Origin: Phycisphaeraceae bacterium
Lineage (GTDB): Bacteria; Planctomycetota; Phycisphaerae; Phycisphaerales; Phycisphaeraceae
Assembly (NCBI GenBank): GCA_029260595.1
Contig: JAJDCY010000023.1
Span: 186,001 to 250,000 of the forward strand
Length of the DNA: 64,000 bases
Reading direction: 5' to 3'
In this document: in pieces, positions 34,402-43,738 of the stretch
How positions within the stretch are numbered: position 1 is the first letter of the stretch
Layout of the letters: each line of letters begins with the position of its first letter
Notes under the pieces: generated by a model
Told to the model about the DNA's origin: nothing
Databases searched by the model: none
What the model saw: only the letters and a program-made list of their open reading frames with translations
Translations under genes and position numbers: made by a program

Positions 34402-36396
34402 ATGCCCATCCGCATGCTCCCACCCCTGCTGATCAGCCAGATCGCCGCCGGCGAGGTCATCGAACGCCCCGCCAGCGTCGTCAAAGAACTCATCGAAAAC
34501 AGCCTCGACGCCGGTGCCACCCGAATCGAAATCACCATCGAAGAAGGCGGCCGGCGCCTCATACGCATCACCGACGACGGCGCCGGCATCCCCCCCGATG
34601 AACTCCAACTCGCCATCACCGCACACGCCACCAGCAAACTCACCGAACCCGACCAACTCGCCTCCATCGCCACACTCGGATTCCGCGGCGAAGCACTCGC
34701 CTCGATCGCCAGCGTCAGCCGCCTGCGAATCACCACCCGGCACACACGCGAAGGACACCCCGCAGAGCACGGCACCACCATCGACGCACACGGCGACCAA
34801 TCCACCAAACCCGCCCCAGCCGCATGCGCACCGGGAACCGTCGTCGAAGTCGCCGACCTCTTCGTCAACACCCCCGCCCGCAGAAAGTTCATGCGCGCCG
34901 CCCCAACCGAGTTCGGCCACATCTCCGACACCGTCACCCGCATCGCCATCGCACGCCCCGACGCCGCCTTCAAACTCTCACACAACGATCGCACCGTCCT
35001 CGACGCCCCCGCCAACCAATCCGACCGCGACCGATGCATCCAACTGCTCGGAAAGGAACTCGACAACGCACTGCTCGACTTCGACGCCGCCGAACCCGCT
35101 TCACTCAACACCAACGCCGACGCCCCCGCCCGCGTCACCGGCCTCGCCGGAATCCCCGCCATCGCCCGCGGCACAACAAAGTTCCAATACCTCGCCGTCA
35201 ACGGCCGGCCCATCCGCGACCGCCGACTCGCACATGCCGTCAAGGAGGCATACCGCGGACTCATCCCACACGATAAACACCCCGTCGTCGTCGCACACAT
35301 CCAAATCGACCACGCCGCCGTCGACGTCAACGCGCACCCCGCGAAAACCGAAGTCCGTTTCCACCAATCAGGCCGACTCCACGGCCTCATCCTCACCGCG
35401 CTACGCCAACGCCTGCTCGGCACCGACCTCACCCCCTCCGCCAGCCTCTCCGCCCCACCAACACAACACCCCACAACCACCGTTGTCACCAATTCGACCG
35501 ACGCCTTCGTCGACTACTTCAAGCGAATGGCCCCCGAACAAAAAGGCTTCGACTACCAACAAATCAAACACGCGCTCACCGACGACGATGCCGACGACAA
35601 CGCCCCGCGACAACCGCAACCGCAATACCAATCAGCCTCGCCCCAGACGCACCCCAACCCCCCAACAGATTTCTCACCCGACACCCTGACCCATCCCCCC
35701 TCGCAAATACCCGATGCGTCCGCCTCCGCACACACGCAACCAACGCCACAACACGAATCGCCCCCCTCATCGATCCTCCAGGTGCACAACAGCTACTTAG
35801 TCACCCAGGACGAGCAAGGCCTGCTCATCGTCGACCAACACGCACTCCACGAACGCGTGATGTTCGAACAACTCCTTAAACGCGTCCTCCAGGCCAACCT
35901 CGAAAGCCAGCGGATGCTCACCCCCGCCGTCATCCACGCCTCGCCCGCCAGGCTGACCTGGCTCCAACGCGCCCAACCCCTCCTCACACGCATCGGCATC
36001 GAAGCCGACCCCATCGGACCCGATGCCATCGCCATACACGCCTTCCCCTCTTTCCTGTTCGACCGCCGCGTCGACCCGGCCGACTTCCTCGAAGAACTCC
36101 TCGACCACGCCGAAGAAGGCCAACTCGACCTCACCGGCTCAGGCGACTCCGACCCGCCCGCAAACGAAACAACCCCCATCCCCCAGGTCGTCGAAGAAGC
36201 AGTCCTCCACAAAGTCCTCGATATGATGGCCTGCAAAGCCGCCGTCAAAGCAGGCGACCGACTCAGCGCCCCCGAACAAGCCGCCCTCCTCGCCGAACGC
36301 GAACGAATCGAACGCTCCGCATCCTGCCCGCACGGCCGCCCAACCTCACGACGCCTGACCATCAAAGACATGGAAAAGTTCTTCCACCGCCGATAG
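34402..36396 (+). CDS. mutL: DNA mismatch repair protein MutL
   Basis: 664 residues. The GHKL ATPase N-terminus has ISQIAAGEVIERPASVVKEL, ELIENSLDAGA, DDGAGI and GFRGEALASI. A Pro/Gln-rich linker covers about 350-455 (cut off abruptly by SSILQVHNSYLV). The C-terminal dimerisation domain has the nuclease motif D478-Q-H-A-x2-E484-x4-E489 (DQHALHERVMFE), ACKAAVKAGD and CPHGRPT, so this MutL is predicted to nick DNA, as expected where no MutH exists. It couples mismatch recognition by MutS to strand removal. Divergent from rsmA. No ribosome site is visible. Confidence 0.96.
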   Translation: MPIRMLPPLLISQIAAGEVIERPASVVKELIENSLDAGATRIEITIEEGGRRLIRITDDGAGIPPDELQLAITAHATSKLTEPDQLASIATLGFRGEALASIASVSRLRITTRHTREGHPAEHGTTIDAHGDQSTKPAPAACAPGTVVEVADLFVNTPARRKFMRAAPTEFGHISDTVTRIAIARPDAAFKLSHNDRTVLDAPANQSDRDRCIQLLGKELDNALLDFDAAEPASLNTNADAPARVTGLAGIPAIARGTTKFQYLAVNGRPIRDRRLAHAVKEAYRGLIPHDKHPVVVAHIQIDHAAVDVNAHPAKTEVRFHQSGRLHGLILTALRQRLLGTDLTPSASLSAPPTQHPTTTVVTNSTDAFVDYFKRMAPEQKGFDYQQIKHALTDDDADDNAPRQPQPQYQSASPQTHPNPPTDFSPDTLTHPPSQIPDASASAHTQPTPQHESPPSSILQVHNSYLVTQDEQGLLIVDQHALHERVMFEQLLKRVLQANLESQRMLTPAVIHASPARLTWLQRAQPLLTRIGIEADPIGPDAIAIHAFPSFLFDRRVDPADFLEELLDHAEEGQLDLTGSGDSDPPANETTPIPQVVEEAVLHKVLDMMACKAAVKAGDRLSAPEQAALLAERERIERSASCPHGRPTSRRLTIKDMEKFFHRR

Positions 36397-36452
36397 CCCT
36401 GACAATAGATTCACCCCAACCCACCCCAACCTCTCCCAGGAGACACGCACCG

Positions 36453-36659
36453 ATGAAAAACGCCAAGTTAATCGCAGCCGCCATCGGCGCCATCGTCATC
36501 GTCGTGGTAATCATGCAAAACACCGCCACCGTCGACACACACTTCCTGTTCTTCACCGTATCAATGCCCCGCGCCGTCCTGCTGATGGCCACCCTGCTCA
36601 TCGGATTCGCACTCGGCGTCCTGGTCACCACCCGCATGACCACCCGAAAGCGCATCTAA
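36453..36659 (+). CDS. LapA-like (DUF1049) two-helix membrane protein
   Basis: 68 residues with two hydrophobic helices (8-25 and 40-60) and a positive C-terminus TRMTTRKRI. The middle QNTATVDTHFLFFTVSMP matches the lipopolysaccharide assembly protein A domain pattern 'qN...v...fl.......pl.l.ll.a...G'. CAGGAGA lies eight to ten bases before the ATG. It follows mutL by 56 bases and converges on mreD. Confidence 0.75.
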   Translation: MKNAKLIAAAIGAIVIVVVIMQNTATVDTHFLFFTVSMPRAVLLMATLLIGFALGVLVTTRMTTRKRI

Positions 36660-36671
36660 ACGCCGCGCACC

Positions 36672-37259
36672 TCAACGCCGCGAGCGCCCACCCGGCGGGT
36701 GATGCCACAACCCCAGGTACGGCTCAAACTTCACCAACACAAATCCCAACGGCAACGCACACGCCGACGAATACAACAAATCCAGGAAGCGATCGACCAA
36801 CTGATCCGCCGCGCTCCACCCGGGGATCCGCTCAGCCAACAGCCACGGCATCCCACGCAGCGACAGCATCCCGACGATCACCACGTGCGCGATCAGCCCC
36901 GCCACAAACACCATCGCCGCGATCGTCAGCGGCGAATCGCGAAACACCACCCCCCGCAACTGCATCGCCGCATACGCCCCCACCAAATATCCAATACACG
37001 CCGGCCCAATGATCGCCGCCTCCGCCGCACGCCCCGCCACCGGCAGCGGCGTCGTCAGATCGACCAACAACCCCAGCACGATCGCCACCCACACGACCGT
37101 CGCCCGCGGGCCCGACAAACTCACAAACACCAACAACGTCAATAGCAAACTAGGGCTCGCCCACCCGACCGACAACGCCGTGCGCAAACCCTGCTCCAAC
37201 GACAGCAACACGTAGGCGAGGATCGCGAAGATAGCCCAACGCATGCCAGTCGCTCCCAC
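36672..37259 (-). CDS. mreD: Rod shape-determining protein MreD
   Basis: 195 residues with five to six helices, the usual MreD topology. The sequence is not strongly conserved in this family, so the call rests on position immediately after mreC (15 bases) and on the repeated hydrophobic pattern (SPSLLLTLLVFVSLSGPRATVVWVAIVLGLLVDL..., typical 'G..lGl..Dl'). It forms part of the elongasome that spans the inner membrane. ATG 37259 and ATG 37244 are both possible. Low conservation means the name is less sure than for MreB and MreC. Confidence 0.8.
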   Translation of the reverse strand: MGATGMRWAIFAILAYVLLSLEQGLRTALSVGWASPSLLLTLLVFVSLSGPRATVVWVAIVLGLLVDLTTPLPVAGRAAEAAIIGPACIGYLVGAYAAMQLRGVVFRDSPLTIAAMVFVAGLIAHVVIVGMLSLRGMPWLLAERIPGWSAADQLVDRFLDLLYSSACALPLGFVLVKFEPYLGLWHHPPGGRSRR

Positions 37260-37274
37260 GCTCGATCGCCCCGG

Positions 37275-38156
37275 CTAGTGCGACCCCGGCCCGTCGCCCA
37301 CATCCGGCGCTCCCGGCAGCATCACCACCACACGGTTAAGGTACCGCAGCTGCCGCACCGGCGTGACGATCACCCGGTTGCGCAGCGTCGGATCACTCTG
37401 ATCCTTCTCGACACCCGTCACCCTCCCCACGACCAACCCCCGCGCCTCGTCCGGCCAACTGTCATCCGAAAGGTGCGCCAGATCACCGACACGCACCGGC
37501 TCGGTCGACCCGGTAATCGTCCAGAACGACTCGGTCCCCTTCTCCGCTTCGATCAGGCAAACCAGCTCGCGCGGCGATGCGCCCGGGATCGCCGGCACAA
37601 TCCGCACCACCAGTTGCGTCCCCGGCGCCGTGATCAGCCCCACGCGCGACGACAACGGCCCGGCATCCGTAACTCGACCAATCAGATTGAACCCGTGCGC
37701 CACCACCAGCCCCGCGCGCAGCCGGTTGCGCCCACCACGGTCAAGCGTCATCGCCGGGTACACCGCATCGCCCGACCACGACGTCACCGCCGCCGGCAAC
37801 AACTCCACCCCCGTCAGACTAAGCTCCTGACGGATCTGACTAAGCTGCGCGATCTTGCGCCGCGCATCTTCGAGCTGGTCCTCCAACCGCCGGTTGTACT
37901 GCAACGCCTGCTCATAATTCGCACGCAGCTGCACGACACCCCCGTGGTCCAGCTCACTCTCAGGCGGCCGAGCCCACGAATCCGCTAACGGTTTGATCAG
38001 ATGCGTCGTCGGCGCAAGCAGCGCCCGCAACAGGTGACGCGGCGGATCGGACACAACAGCCGCCCACCGCGCCGGCAGCAAAGCGGTGACCAACACCACC
38101 ACGACCACCAACACCAGCCCCCGCCTCCTGCCGGATGAAGACCGTCTCATGCGCAT
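37275..38156 (-). CDS. mreC: Rod shape-determining protein MreC
   Basis: 293 residues. A basic N-terminus MRMRRSSSGRRRG is followed by a TM helix (about 14-34), a coiled coil (about 75-110, LRANYEQALQYNRRLEDQLED; key Leu/Glu pattern), and a beta-barrel C-terminus with VTSWSGDAVYPAMTLDRG, GRNRLRAGLVVAHGFNLIGRV (split for length) and VVGRVTGVEKD. MreC links MreB to the peptidoglycan polymerases in the periplasm. It lies 166 bases downstream of mreB. Confidence 0.92.
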   Translation of the reverse strand: MRMRRSSSGRRRGLVLVVVVVLVTALLPARWAAVVSDPPRHLLRALLAPTTHLIKPLADSWARPPESELDHGGVVQLRANYEQALQYNRRLEDQLEDARRKIAQLSQIRQELSLTGVELLPAAVTSWSGDAVYPAMTLDRGGRNRLRAGLVVAHGFNLIGRVTDAGPLSSRVGLITAPGTQLVVRIVPAIPGASPRELVCLIEAEKGTESFWTITGSTEPVRVGDLAHLSDDSWPDEARGLVVGRVTGVEKDQSDPTLRNRVIVTPVRQLRYLNRVVVMLPGAPDVGDGPGSH

Positions 38157-38322
38157 CGGAAACCGGGTTAAAGCTCGGACCAGTCAACGCGACATTCGCC
38201 TCGCATGATAAAGCGATTCACACGAACGTGTACCAACATGCCCGTTGCTACGCCCAACCCGACGCTTCAAGACGTGAAACCCGCTCCCCCGCTCCCCGCC
38301 CACTCCCACCAACCCCCCACCC

Positions 38323-39375
38323 CTAAACCTCATCCATCTCGCTATCCATCGTGTTCTTCCAGTCCTCGAGGTGCTCAAGGTAGATCGCCGTCCCGCGTGC
38401 CACACACGTCAGCGGGTCTTCCGCGACGCGGCAGTCCAACCCCGTCGCATTCGAGATCACCACATCGATCCCGCGCAGCAACGCCCCGCCGCCAGCCAGC
38501 ACGATCCCGTTATCAACCAGGTCCGCCGCCAGCTCCGGCTCGGCTCGCTCGAGCGTCCGCGTCACCGTCTCGATGATCGCGTTAAGCGGCTCCTGAAGCG
38601 CCAACCGAACCTCCTCCGACGTGATCACCGTCTTCCGCGGCAGCCCCGAGATCATGTCCCGCCCGCGCACCTCCATCGAGTTCTCATCGCCCAGGCTCAC
38701 CGCCGACCCGATCTCGATCTTCACCCGCTCAGCCGTCTGCTCACCAACCATCAGGTTGTACGTCTTCTTCATGTGGCTGATGATCGCCTCATCCATATCG
38801 TCCCCAGCCACACGCACCGACTCACACTGGGCGATGTCTGCCAGACTCATGATCGCGACCTCGGTCGTCCCCCCACCGATATCAACAATCATCGACGCCG
38901 TCGCCTCCGCGATCGGCAGCCCCGCACCGATCCCCGCCGCCATCGGCTCCTCGACCAGATACACCCGCCGACCACCGGCCCGCTCCGCCGAGTCCAGCAC
39001 CGCCCGCTTCTCGACCGCGGTGATCCCGCTGGGCACCGCGATCACGACGCGCGGCTTGACGAACAGACGGTTGCCGTTGACCTTGCGGATGAAGTACGAC
39101 AGCATCGCCTCGGTCACTTCAAAGTCGCTGATCACCCCGTCCTTGAGAGGCCGGATCGCCGTGATCGATCCGGGCGTCTTGCCGAGCATCTCCTTGGCGA
39201 CCCACCCGACCGCGTTCCCGCGCTGCAGAACCTGGTTCGTCCCCTTTTTGACCGCGACAACGCTCGGCTCGTTCAGAACGATCCCCTCACCGCGCACGCA
39301 AACCAGTGTGTTGCAGGTGCCCAGATCGATACCCATATCGACGCTGAACCAGCTAAGAATGTTATCGAGGTTCAA
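38323..39375 (-). CDS. mreB: Rod shape-determining actin MreB
   Basis: About 350 residues. It has the actin fold: VDMGIDLGTCNTLVCVRGEG (phosphate 1), NEPSVVA, VIAVPSGITAVEKRAV, VYLVEEPMAAGIGAGLP, MIVDIGGGTTEVAIM (phosphate 2) and GIVLAGGGALLRGID (adenosine). MreB filaments direct lateral wall synthesis. I chose the TTG at 39375, which gives the usual MreB N-terminus (about 16 residues before DLGT), with AGGGG about ten bases upstream; the GTG at 39402 is the alternative. The small membrane protein upstream and mreC/mreD downstream are on the same strand. Confidence 0.96.
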   Translation of the reverse strand: MNLDNILSWFSVDMGIDLGTCNTLVCVRGEGIVLNEPSVVAVKKGTNQVLQRGNAVGWVAKEMLGKTPGSITAIRPLKDGVISDFEVTEAMLSYFIRKVNGNRLFVKPRVVIAVPSGITAVEKRAVLDSAERAGGRRVYLVEEPMAAGIGAGLPIAEATASMIVDIGGGTTEVAIMSLADIAQCESVRVAGDDMDEAIISHMKKTYNLMVGEQTAERVKIEIGSAVSLGDENSMEVRGRDMISGLPRKTVITSEEVRLALQEPLNAIIETVTRTLERAEPELAADLVDNGIVLAGGGALLRGIDVVISNATGLDCRVAEDPLTCVARGTAIYLEHLEDWKNTMDSEMDEV

Positions 39376-39429
39376 GACGGCGCGCCCCTGTTGCGTCCCC
39401 ACCTGCCGTACCCAGGCCGATCGGGATAT

Positions 39430-39642
39430 CTACAGCAATCGCATCGGCGTGGTGAGCGCCCCAGCCGTAGACTGCACGATAGAAAACGGGTTGCCCGTCC
39501 CGAAGAGCGCGGCACTGCGGTACCACACATACCCGACGCCGCACAGCAGCACCAGCGCCGCGATCACCGCCAATACCGTATAAATGTTGCTAGGCGCGTC
39601 GCGCGATACCGGGCTGACGGCGCCTCGACCAACTTGGCTCAT
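39430..39642 (-). CDS. Small single-helix membrane protein next to mreB
   Basis: 70 residues. The N-terminus is polar (MSQVGRGAVSPVSRDAPSN), then one TM helix (IYTVLAVIAALVLLCGVGYVW), then a short tail (YRSAALFGTGNPFSI). AAAGGAA lies nine bases before the ATG. It lies between the coiled-coil protein and mreB, all on the same strand, so it may belong to the elongasome operon. No known family recognised. Confidence 0.65.
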   Translation of the reverse strand: MSQVGRGAVSPVSRDAPSNIYTVLAVIAALVLLCGVGYVWYRSAALFGTGNPFSIVQSTAGALTTPMRLL

Positions 39643-39711
39643 AGCACTGATTCCTTTTCAAGACCCCGCTTGGGCCTGCCATCCGTCGCGACCCACCCGC
39701 GACACGCGATA

Positions 39712-40587
39712 TCAATACCCGCCGGTCAAGACCGCGTCCCCGACCGTCACATCACCCTGGAGAAGCTCCAACCGCCCAGCCGACGCCCGCGCGTCCACCT
39801 TCGTGATCACCAACGTCGCGACGAACTGATTGCTCCGATGCACCAGGAACTTCATGTTCTCCGCCACCCCATCGTTCCGCCCAACGTTGACCTGCACAAA
39901 CGTATCCTTCTCAAGCTGCTCAACGCTCGTCACCTCACCCTTGATCGGCGACTCAGGCACAAACGGCGCCGGCGCCACCTCCTCATGAAGCACCTTCGCA
40001 CGCCACTCCGGCGGTAGCTGCGCCAGCTTCGTCTCCAACACCGTGTTCTGCTCCTGCAACTGCACCGTCTGCTCACGCACCCGACGCACCTGACGCGTCA
40101 GCGTGTCCAACTGACTCTCCAACTCATTGTTGCGATCGCCAAGTTGAATAATCTTCGTCTGCTGAGCCACCGTGTCCGACCGCCGCCGCGTCAGCTCCTG
40201 CTGCACCTCCTGAGCGATCTGTGCGTACTGCTGATTCGCCGACGTCAGCCGGCTGAGATCCGCCTCGAACTTCGCATTCTTGCCCTGCTCGTTCAGCGCC
40301 TTCGCCTCACTGTCCGCCAGGCTCTGCGACAGCAGATTGATCTGACTGACCAGGTTCTCGTTCTGACGCTTCAGCGACGCCGTCTGCTCGCTGTCCTTCT
40401 CCTGAGACGCGCTAAGCTCATCCTGCCGGATCGCCGCCGCCCGCTCAGCGATCGCACGCTGGTCGTCCGCCGCCGAGAACATCTTCTTATAGTCCTGCGT
40501 GTTCGCGACAAACGGGACGATCAACGCCACCAGCATCACGGACAGCACAGTTACCAGAACCACAAAAACCTTCGTCAAGACGCTCAA
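39712..40587 (-). CDS. Coiled-coil membrane protein with MreC-like C-terminal beta domain, upstream of mreB
   Basis: 291 residues. TM helix 4-30, then a long coiled coil (about 35-205, Glu/Gln/Leu-rich: LKRQNENLVSQINLLSQSL, ELESQLDTLTRQVRRVREQ), then a compact beta domain (about 215-291: IKGEVTSVEQLEKDTFVQVN, GRNDGVAENMKFLVHR). That domain has the 'G..DGV..gM.F.V' pattern found in several planctomycete envelope proteins and recalls the second half of MreC. TTG start with AGGAGG seven bases upstream. Probably an envelope or scaffold protein; its role in cell shape is inferred from its neighbours only. Confidence 0.75.
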   Translation of the reverse strand: MSVLTKVFVVLVTVLSVMLVALIVPFVANTQDYKKMFSAADDQRAIAERAAAIRQDELSASQEKDSEQTASLKRQNENLVSQINLLSQSLADSEAKALNEQGKNAKFEADLSRLTSANQQYAQIAQEVQQELTRRRSDTVAQQTKIIQLGDRNNELESQLDTLTRQVRRVREQTVQLQEQNTVLETKLAQLPPEWRAKVLHEEVAPAPFVPESPIKGEVTSVEQLEKDTFVQVNVGRNDGVAENMKFLVHRSNQFVATLVITKVDARASAGRLELLQGDVTVGDAVLTGGY

Positions 40588-40800
40588 AGGACGCCTCCTC
40601 TTTTCAAGTAGTTGCCTTCAAGGACCGTGCCCGGCGAAAGCGCCCATCCGGCACGACCCATTCGCTTACAAGCCAACGTATTATGTATCCTTCACTGCCG
40701 GTCTTGTCAACCTGCTCAAACACCCCCAAACCGACCGACCGCCGCCCGCAATACACCAGGCCAAGCACCGATTAACCGATTTTTACAGAAAAACGCCGCA

Positions 40801-41820
40801 CTAACGACCAGAAATCGCCAATATCCCCGCCGCCGCAGCCAACCGAACCTGCTCCGATGAGTCTTCCAGCAGACCCGCCAGCGCCCGCCGCGCGATCGGC
40901 TGGTCAAACAACGCCAGCGCCGACGCCGCCTGAGCCCGCACCGTCGCGATCGGCGACTGGCACGCATTGACCACCACCGCCCGCCCATCGCTCCGCCCAA
41001 ACCTCGCAAGCGACTCCGCCGCAGCCAGTTGCAGCTCGATCGGCGGCTCACGCAAAAACGACTCGATCCCCTTTTCCATCCGACGATCGCCCACACGCCC
41101 CATCATCAGCACCGCCAACACACGCACCTCATCAAACTGCGAGTACGCCCCCGCCCGCAACGCCGCCAAGGCCGTATCTCCGCCCAGATTCGCGATCGCC
41201 TCGGCGATCTGAATCCGCACAATCGCCTCACGCGCCGCGCTCACCCGCGGCATCGGCACCTGCGCCAGCTCCTTGAGCATCGCCACCGCCGACGGGTCAC
41301 CGATCCTGCCCAACAGCAACGCCGCATTCCCCCGCACACCCGGGTCACGGCTGGTCAGCATCCCCGCCAACGGACTCACATCAACCGCCCGCCCACAACG
41401 GCGCAGCGCGAACATCGCCGCACCACGCACCGATTCGGTCGGGTCCGTTAGCGCATCGCTCGCACTCGGCACAAACTCATCAAGCCGCAACACCCCCACC
41501 GTCACCAACGCCGAGAACCGCACCACCGCAAACCGATCACTCAGCCCCGCCCCCACCAACTCCCGCGCCGTCGCCCGATCCGCCTGGCTCGCCTCGATCG
41601 CATTCGCACGCAAAAACGGATCCTGCCCCCCTGCCGACACCTTGATCTGTTCAATCGCCCGCTCACCAACCCGCTCCCACTCGCCCTGCGCCGATCCCAC
41701 CCCCGCACCAACCTGCGCACCCGCCTGCGCACCAACAGCCTGACCAAACACCAGCACCCCCACCAGCACCACCGCACCCCCGAACCCAATCACACTGTGC
41801 GGCATCCGCTCCATCATCAC
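40801..41820 (-). CDS. HEAT-repeat secreted protein
   Basis: 339 residues. A signal peptide or anchor (VVLVGVLVFGQAVGAQ) is followed by seven to eight HEAT/PBS-lyase-type helical repeats (SDRFAVVRFSALVTVGVL, DPTESVRGAAMFALRRCG, SRDPGVRGNAALLLGRIGD and others). HEAT repeats are protein-interaction scaffolds. The ATG at 41820 has GAGGG close upstream. It lies four bases downstream of lnt, so the two are co-translated. About 210 bases without a gene follow it before the coiled-coil gene; I see nothing in that gap beyond an AT-richer stretch. Confidence 0.82.
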   Translation of the reverse strand: MMMERMPHSVIGFGGAVVLVGVLVFGQAVGAQAGAQVGAGVGSAQGEWERVGERAIEQIKVSAGGQDPFLRANAIEASQADRATARELVGAGLSDRFAVVRFSALVTVGVLRLDEFVPSASDALTDPTESVRGAAMFALRRCGRAVDVSPLAGMLTSRDPGVRGNAALLLGRIGDPSAVAMLKELAQVPMPRVSAAREAIVRIQIAEAIANLGGDTALAALRAGAYSQFDEVRVLAVLMMGRVGDRRMEKGIESFLREPPIELQLAAAESLARFGRSDGRAVVVNACQSPIATVRAQAASALALFDQPIARRALAGLLEDSSEQVRLAAAAGILAISGR

Positions 41821-41823
41821 CCT

Positions 41824-43647
41824 CTACAACACCCGCCGCGCCTGATCAGACGCCGCCACCACATTCGCCTGCCCATCCAACTCAACGCCCATCCACCGCC
41901 CAACCACCACCAGCAACCCCGTCAACCCCGCCAGCACCAACGCCGGCAGATGCCCGAACCGCCCGAACAAACTCGTCCGCCCATCGAACGAAACCGTCGC
42001 CGACACCGCCCCCTCCACCAACTGCGATCGCCCGTTCATCGTCACCACCGGCCCCACCCGCCCGACGCTGTCGATCATCCCGCTGATCCCCGTGTTCACG
42101 CTCCGCACCATCGGCACACGGTTCTCGATGCACCGCAGCGCCGCCACCTGAACGTGCTGCGGCCCCTCCGGCGCCCCCGCGTACCACCCGTCATTCGTCA
42201 GATTCACCAGCACATCCGCCCGCTTAACACCATCCTCCCCATACACCATCCGCCGCGCCACCCGCGGCACCGCGTCCTCAAAACAAATCGACGGCGCGAC
42301 ACGACATCTCTCACCGCCAACCCCGCCCCTCGGCACCTCAAACACCAACCACTTTTCACCCGCCTGCAGCGTGTAATCGTGATCGTACGGGCTGAAATAC
42401 TTCATCACCCGCTTCTTAACGTCAGGCCACCGCTCCACCCACGGGATGTACTCGCCAAACGGAACACGGTGGATCTTGTCGTACCACTCGCCCCACTGCC
42501 CACCATCCGGACCATACATAAACACCGAGTTGTAACGACGGTTCGGCGCCTCAAACACATACCGCATCCCACTCGTACCCGCCGGACCCGACACCGTCCG
42601 CCAATCAAAACTCGCCGGCGCACCCACCGCCAAATGCACCCCCAACTCATACGCCAGCGCACCAATCTGATGGTGATACCGCTCACGCCCACGCGTCCCC
42701 ATCGAGGTGTTCGTGTAATGCTGCACCGCCGATGGATTCAGCGACGCCGGAACCATCGTCTCCGGCCAAACAATCAACCCCGGCGCAGGCTCCAGCGTCG
42801 ATGCGTAACGCGTCAGCTCCACCAGCCGCGTCCAGTCCGCCGCCTCCTGCTCAGCCGTAGCCCGATCCTTGTTGTCCTGCGGAACACTTGTCTGAACAAC
42901 ACCAACCGCCAAAGACCCACTCACCGCATCACCCTGCTGATCGATCCGATACCCCCCGTAAACCCACGCCCCAAGCATCACCCCCGCCCACACCGCCAGC
43001 CCCAACCCCGGCGTCAACCGCTTACCCAGCCGCACCACCTGCCCCCGCACAATCCAAGGCCGCGTCAGCGTGTCTACCAACGCACCATTCGTCATCGCCA
43101 CCAAAAAACTCACCGCGTGCTCACCAAACAAATCCGCTACCTGAATAATCCGCGACACACCGTGCCACGGCTCATACCCCGCCTGACTGTGACTCAGCGC
43201 GAACCACCCGAAACCCCCTGCCAGCGCCCACCCGCGCACCAACTCAAGACTCACCCACACCGCCGGCAATGACAACAACGCAGGCGCCGCATACCGCCGG
43301 TCAAACCACCGCACCAGAACCAGCCCAACCGGCAAGTACACACCCATGTACGCGCACAATCCCGCGTACCCCCCACGCGTGATCGGCTCCAACCAACGCA
43401 ACTGCCACAGCCACCACGCCACAGACACCAGATACGCCACCCACACCAACCGCCACACGCTCTTCGACCGCAACGCCGCCACCACCGCCGGCACCAACGC
43501 CACATGCGCGACCCACCCCCAACCCGGATGCGGAAACGCCAGCGCCAACATCACCGCCGTCGCACCCAGCAGCGCGACGTGCGCCACAAACGTGCCAAAC
43601 CGAACACGCCTGGCGCGGCGCACCGGATCAGGGGGCTTGGAACTCAT
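41824..43647 (-). CDS. lnt: Apolipoprotein N-acyltransferase Lnt
   Basis: 607 residues. Six to seven N-terminal helices (about 15-230) precede a nitrilase-type domain (245-560). The catalytic triad is visible: E296 in LIVWPETMVP, K391 in WYDKIHRVPFGEYIP, and C455 in SICFED. An insert of about 45 residues follows E296 (HYTNTSMGTRGRERYHHQ...). It adds the third acyl chain to mature lipoproteins at the outer leaflet of the inner membrane. Two neighbouring genes further upstream encode lipoproteins. A last TM helix lies near 570. Confidence 0.93.
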   Translation of the reverse strand: MSSKPPDPVRRARRVRFGTFVAHVALLGATAVMLALAFPHPGWGWVAHVALVPAVVAALRSKSVWRLVWVAYLVSVAWWLWQLRWLEPITRGGYAGLCAYMGVYLPVGLVLVRWFDRRYAAPALLSLPAVWVSLELVRGWALAGGFGWFALSHSQAGYEPWHGVSRIIQVADLFGEHAVSFLVAMTNGALVDTLTRPWIVRGQVVRLGKRLTPGLGLAVWAGVMLGAWVYGGYRIDQQGDAVSGSLAVGVVQTSVPQDNKDRATAEQEAADWTRLVELTRYASTLEPAPGLIVWPETMVPASLNPSAVQHYTNTSMGTRGRERYHHQIGALAYELGVHLAVGAPASFDWRTVSGPAGTSGMRYVFEAPNRRYNSVFMYGPDGGQWGEWYDKIHRVPFGEYIPWVERWPDVKKRVMKYFSPYDHDYTLQAGEKWLVFEVPRGGVGGERCRVAPSICFEDAVPRVARRMVYGEDGVKRADVLVNLTNDGWYAGAPEGPQHVQVAALRCIENRVPMVRSVNTGISGMIDSVGRVGPVVTMNGRSQLVEGAVSATVSFDGRTSLFGRFGHLPALVLAGLTGLLVVVGRWMGVELDGQANVVAASDQARRVL

Positions 43648-43738
43648 TGCTTAAAGGATATCACCGGCGACGCCGTCAACCGACACACCGCCCAACCGCC
43701 ACTCAGGACCAACCTGAAATCCCGGCCAAAAACCCGCC

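Noticed and set aside
34368-35492. N-terminal extension of rsmA to 687 residues
   Set aside because: The extension runs antisense through mutL. The RsmA domain starts exactly at the ATG at 34367 with a ribosome site.
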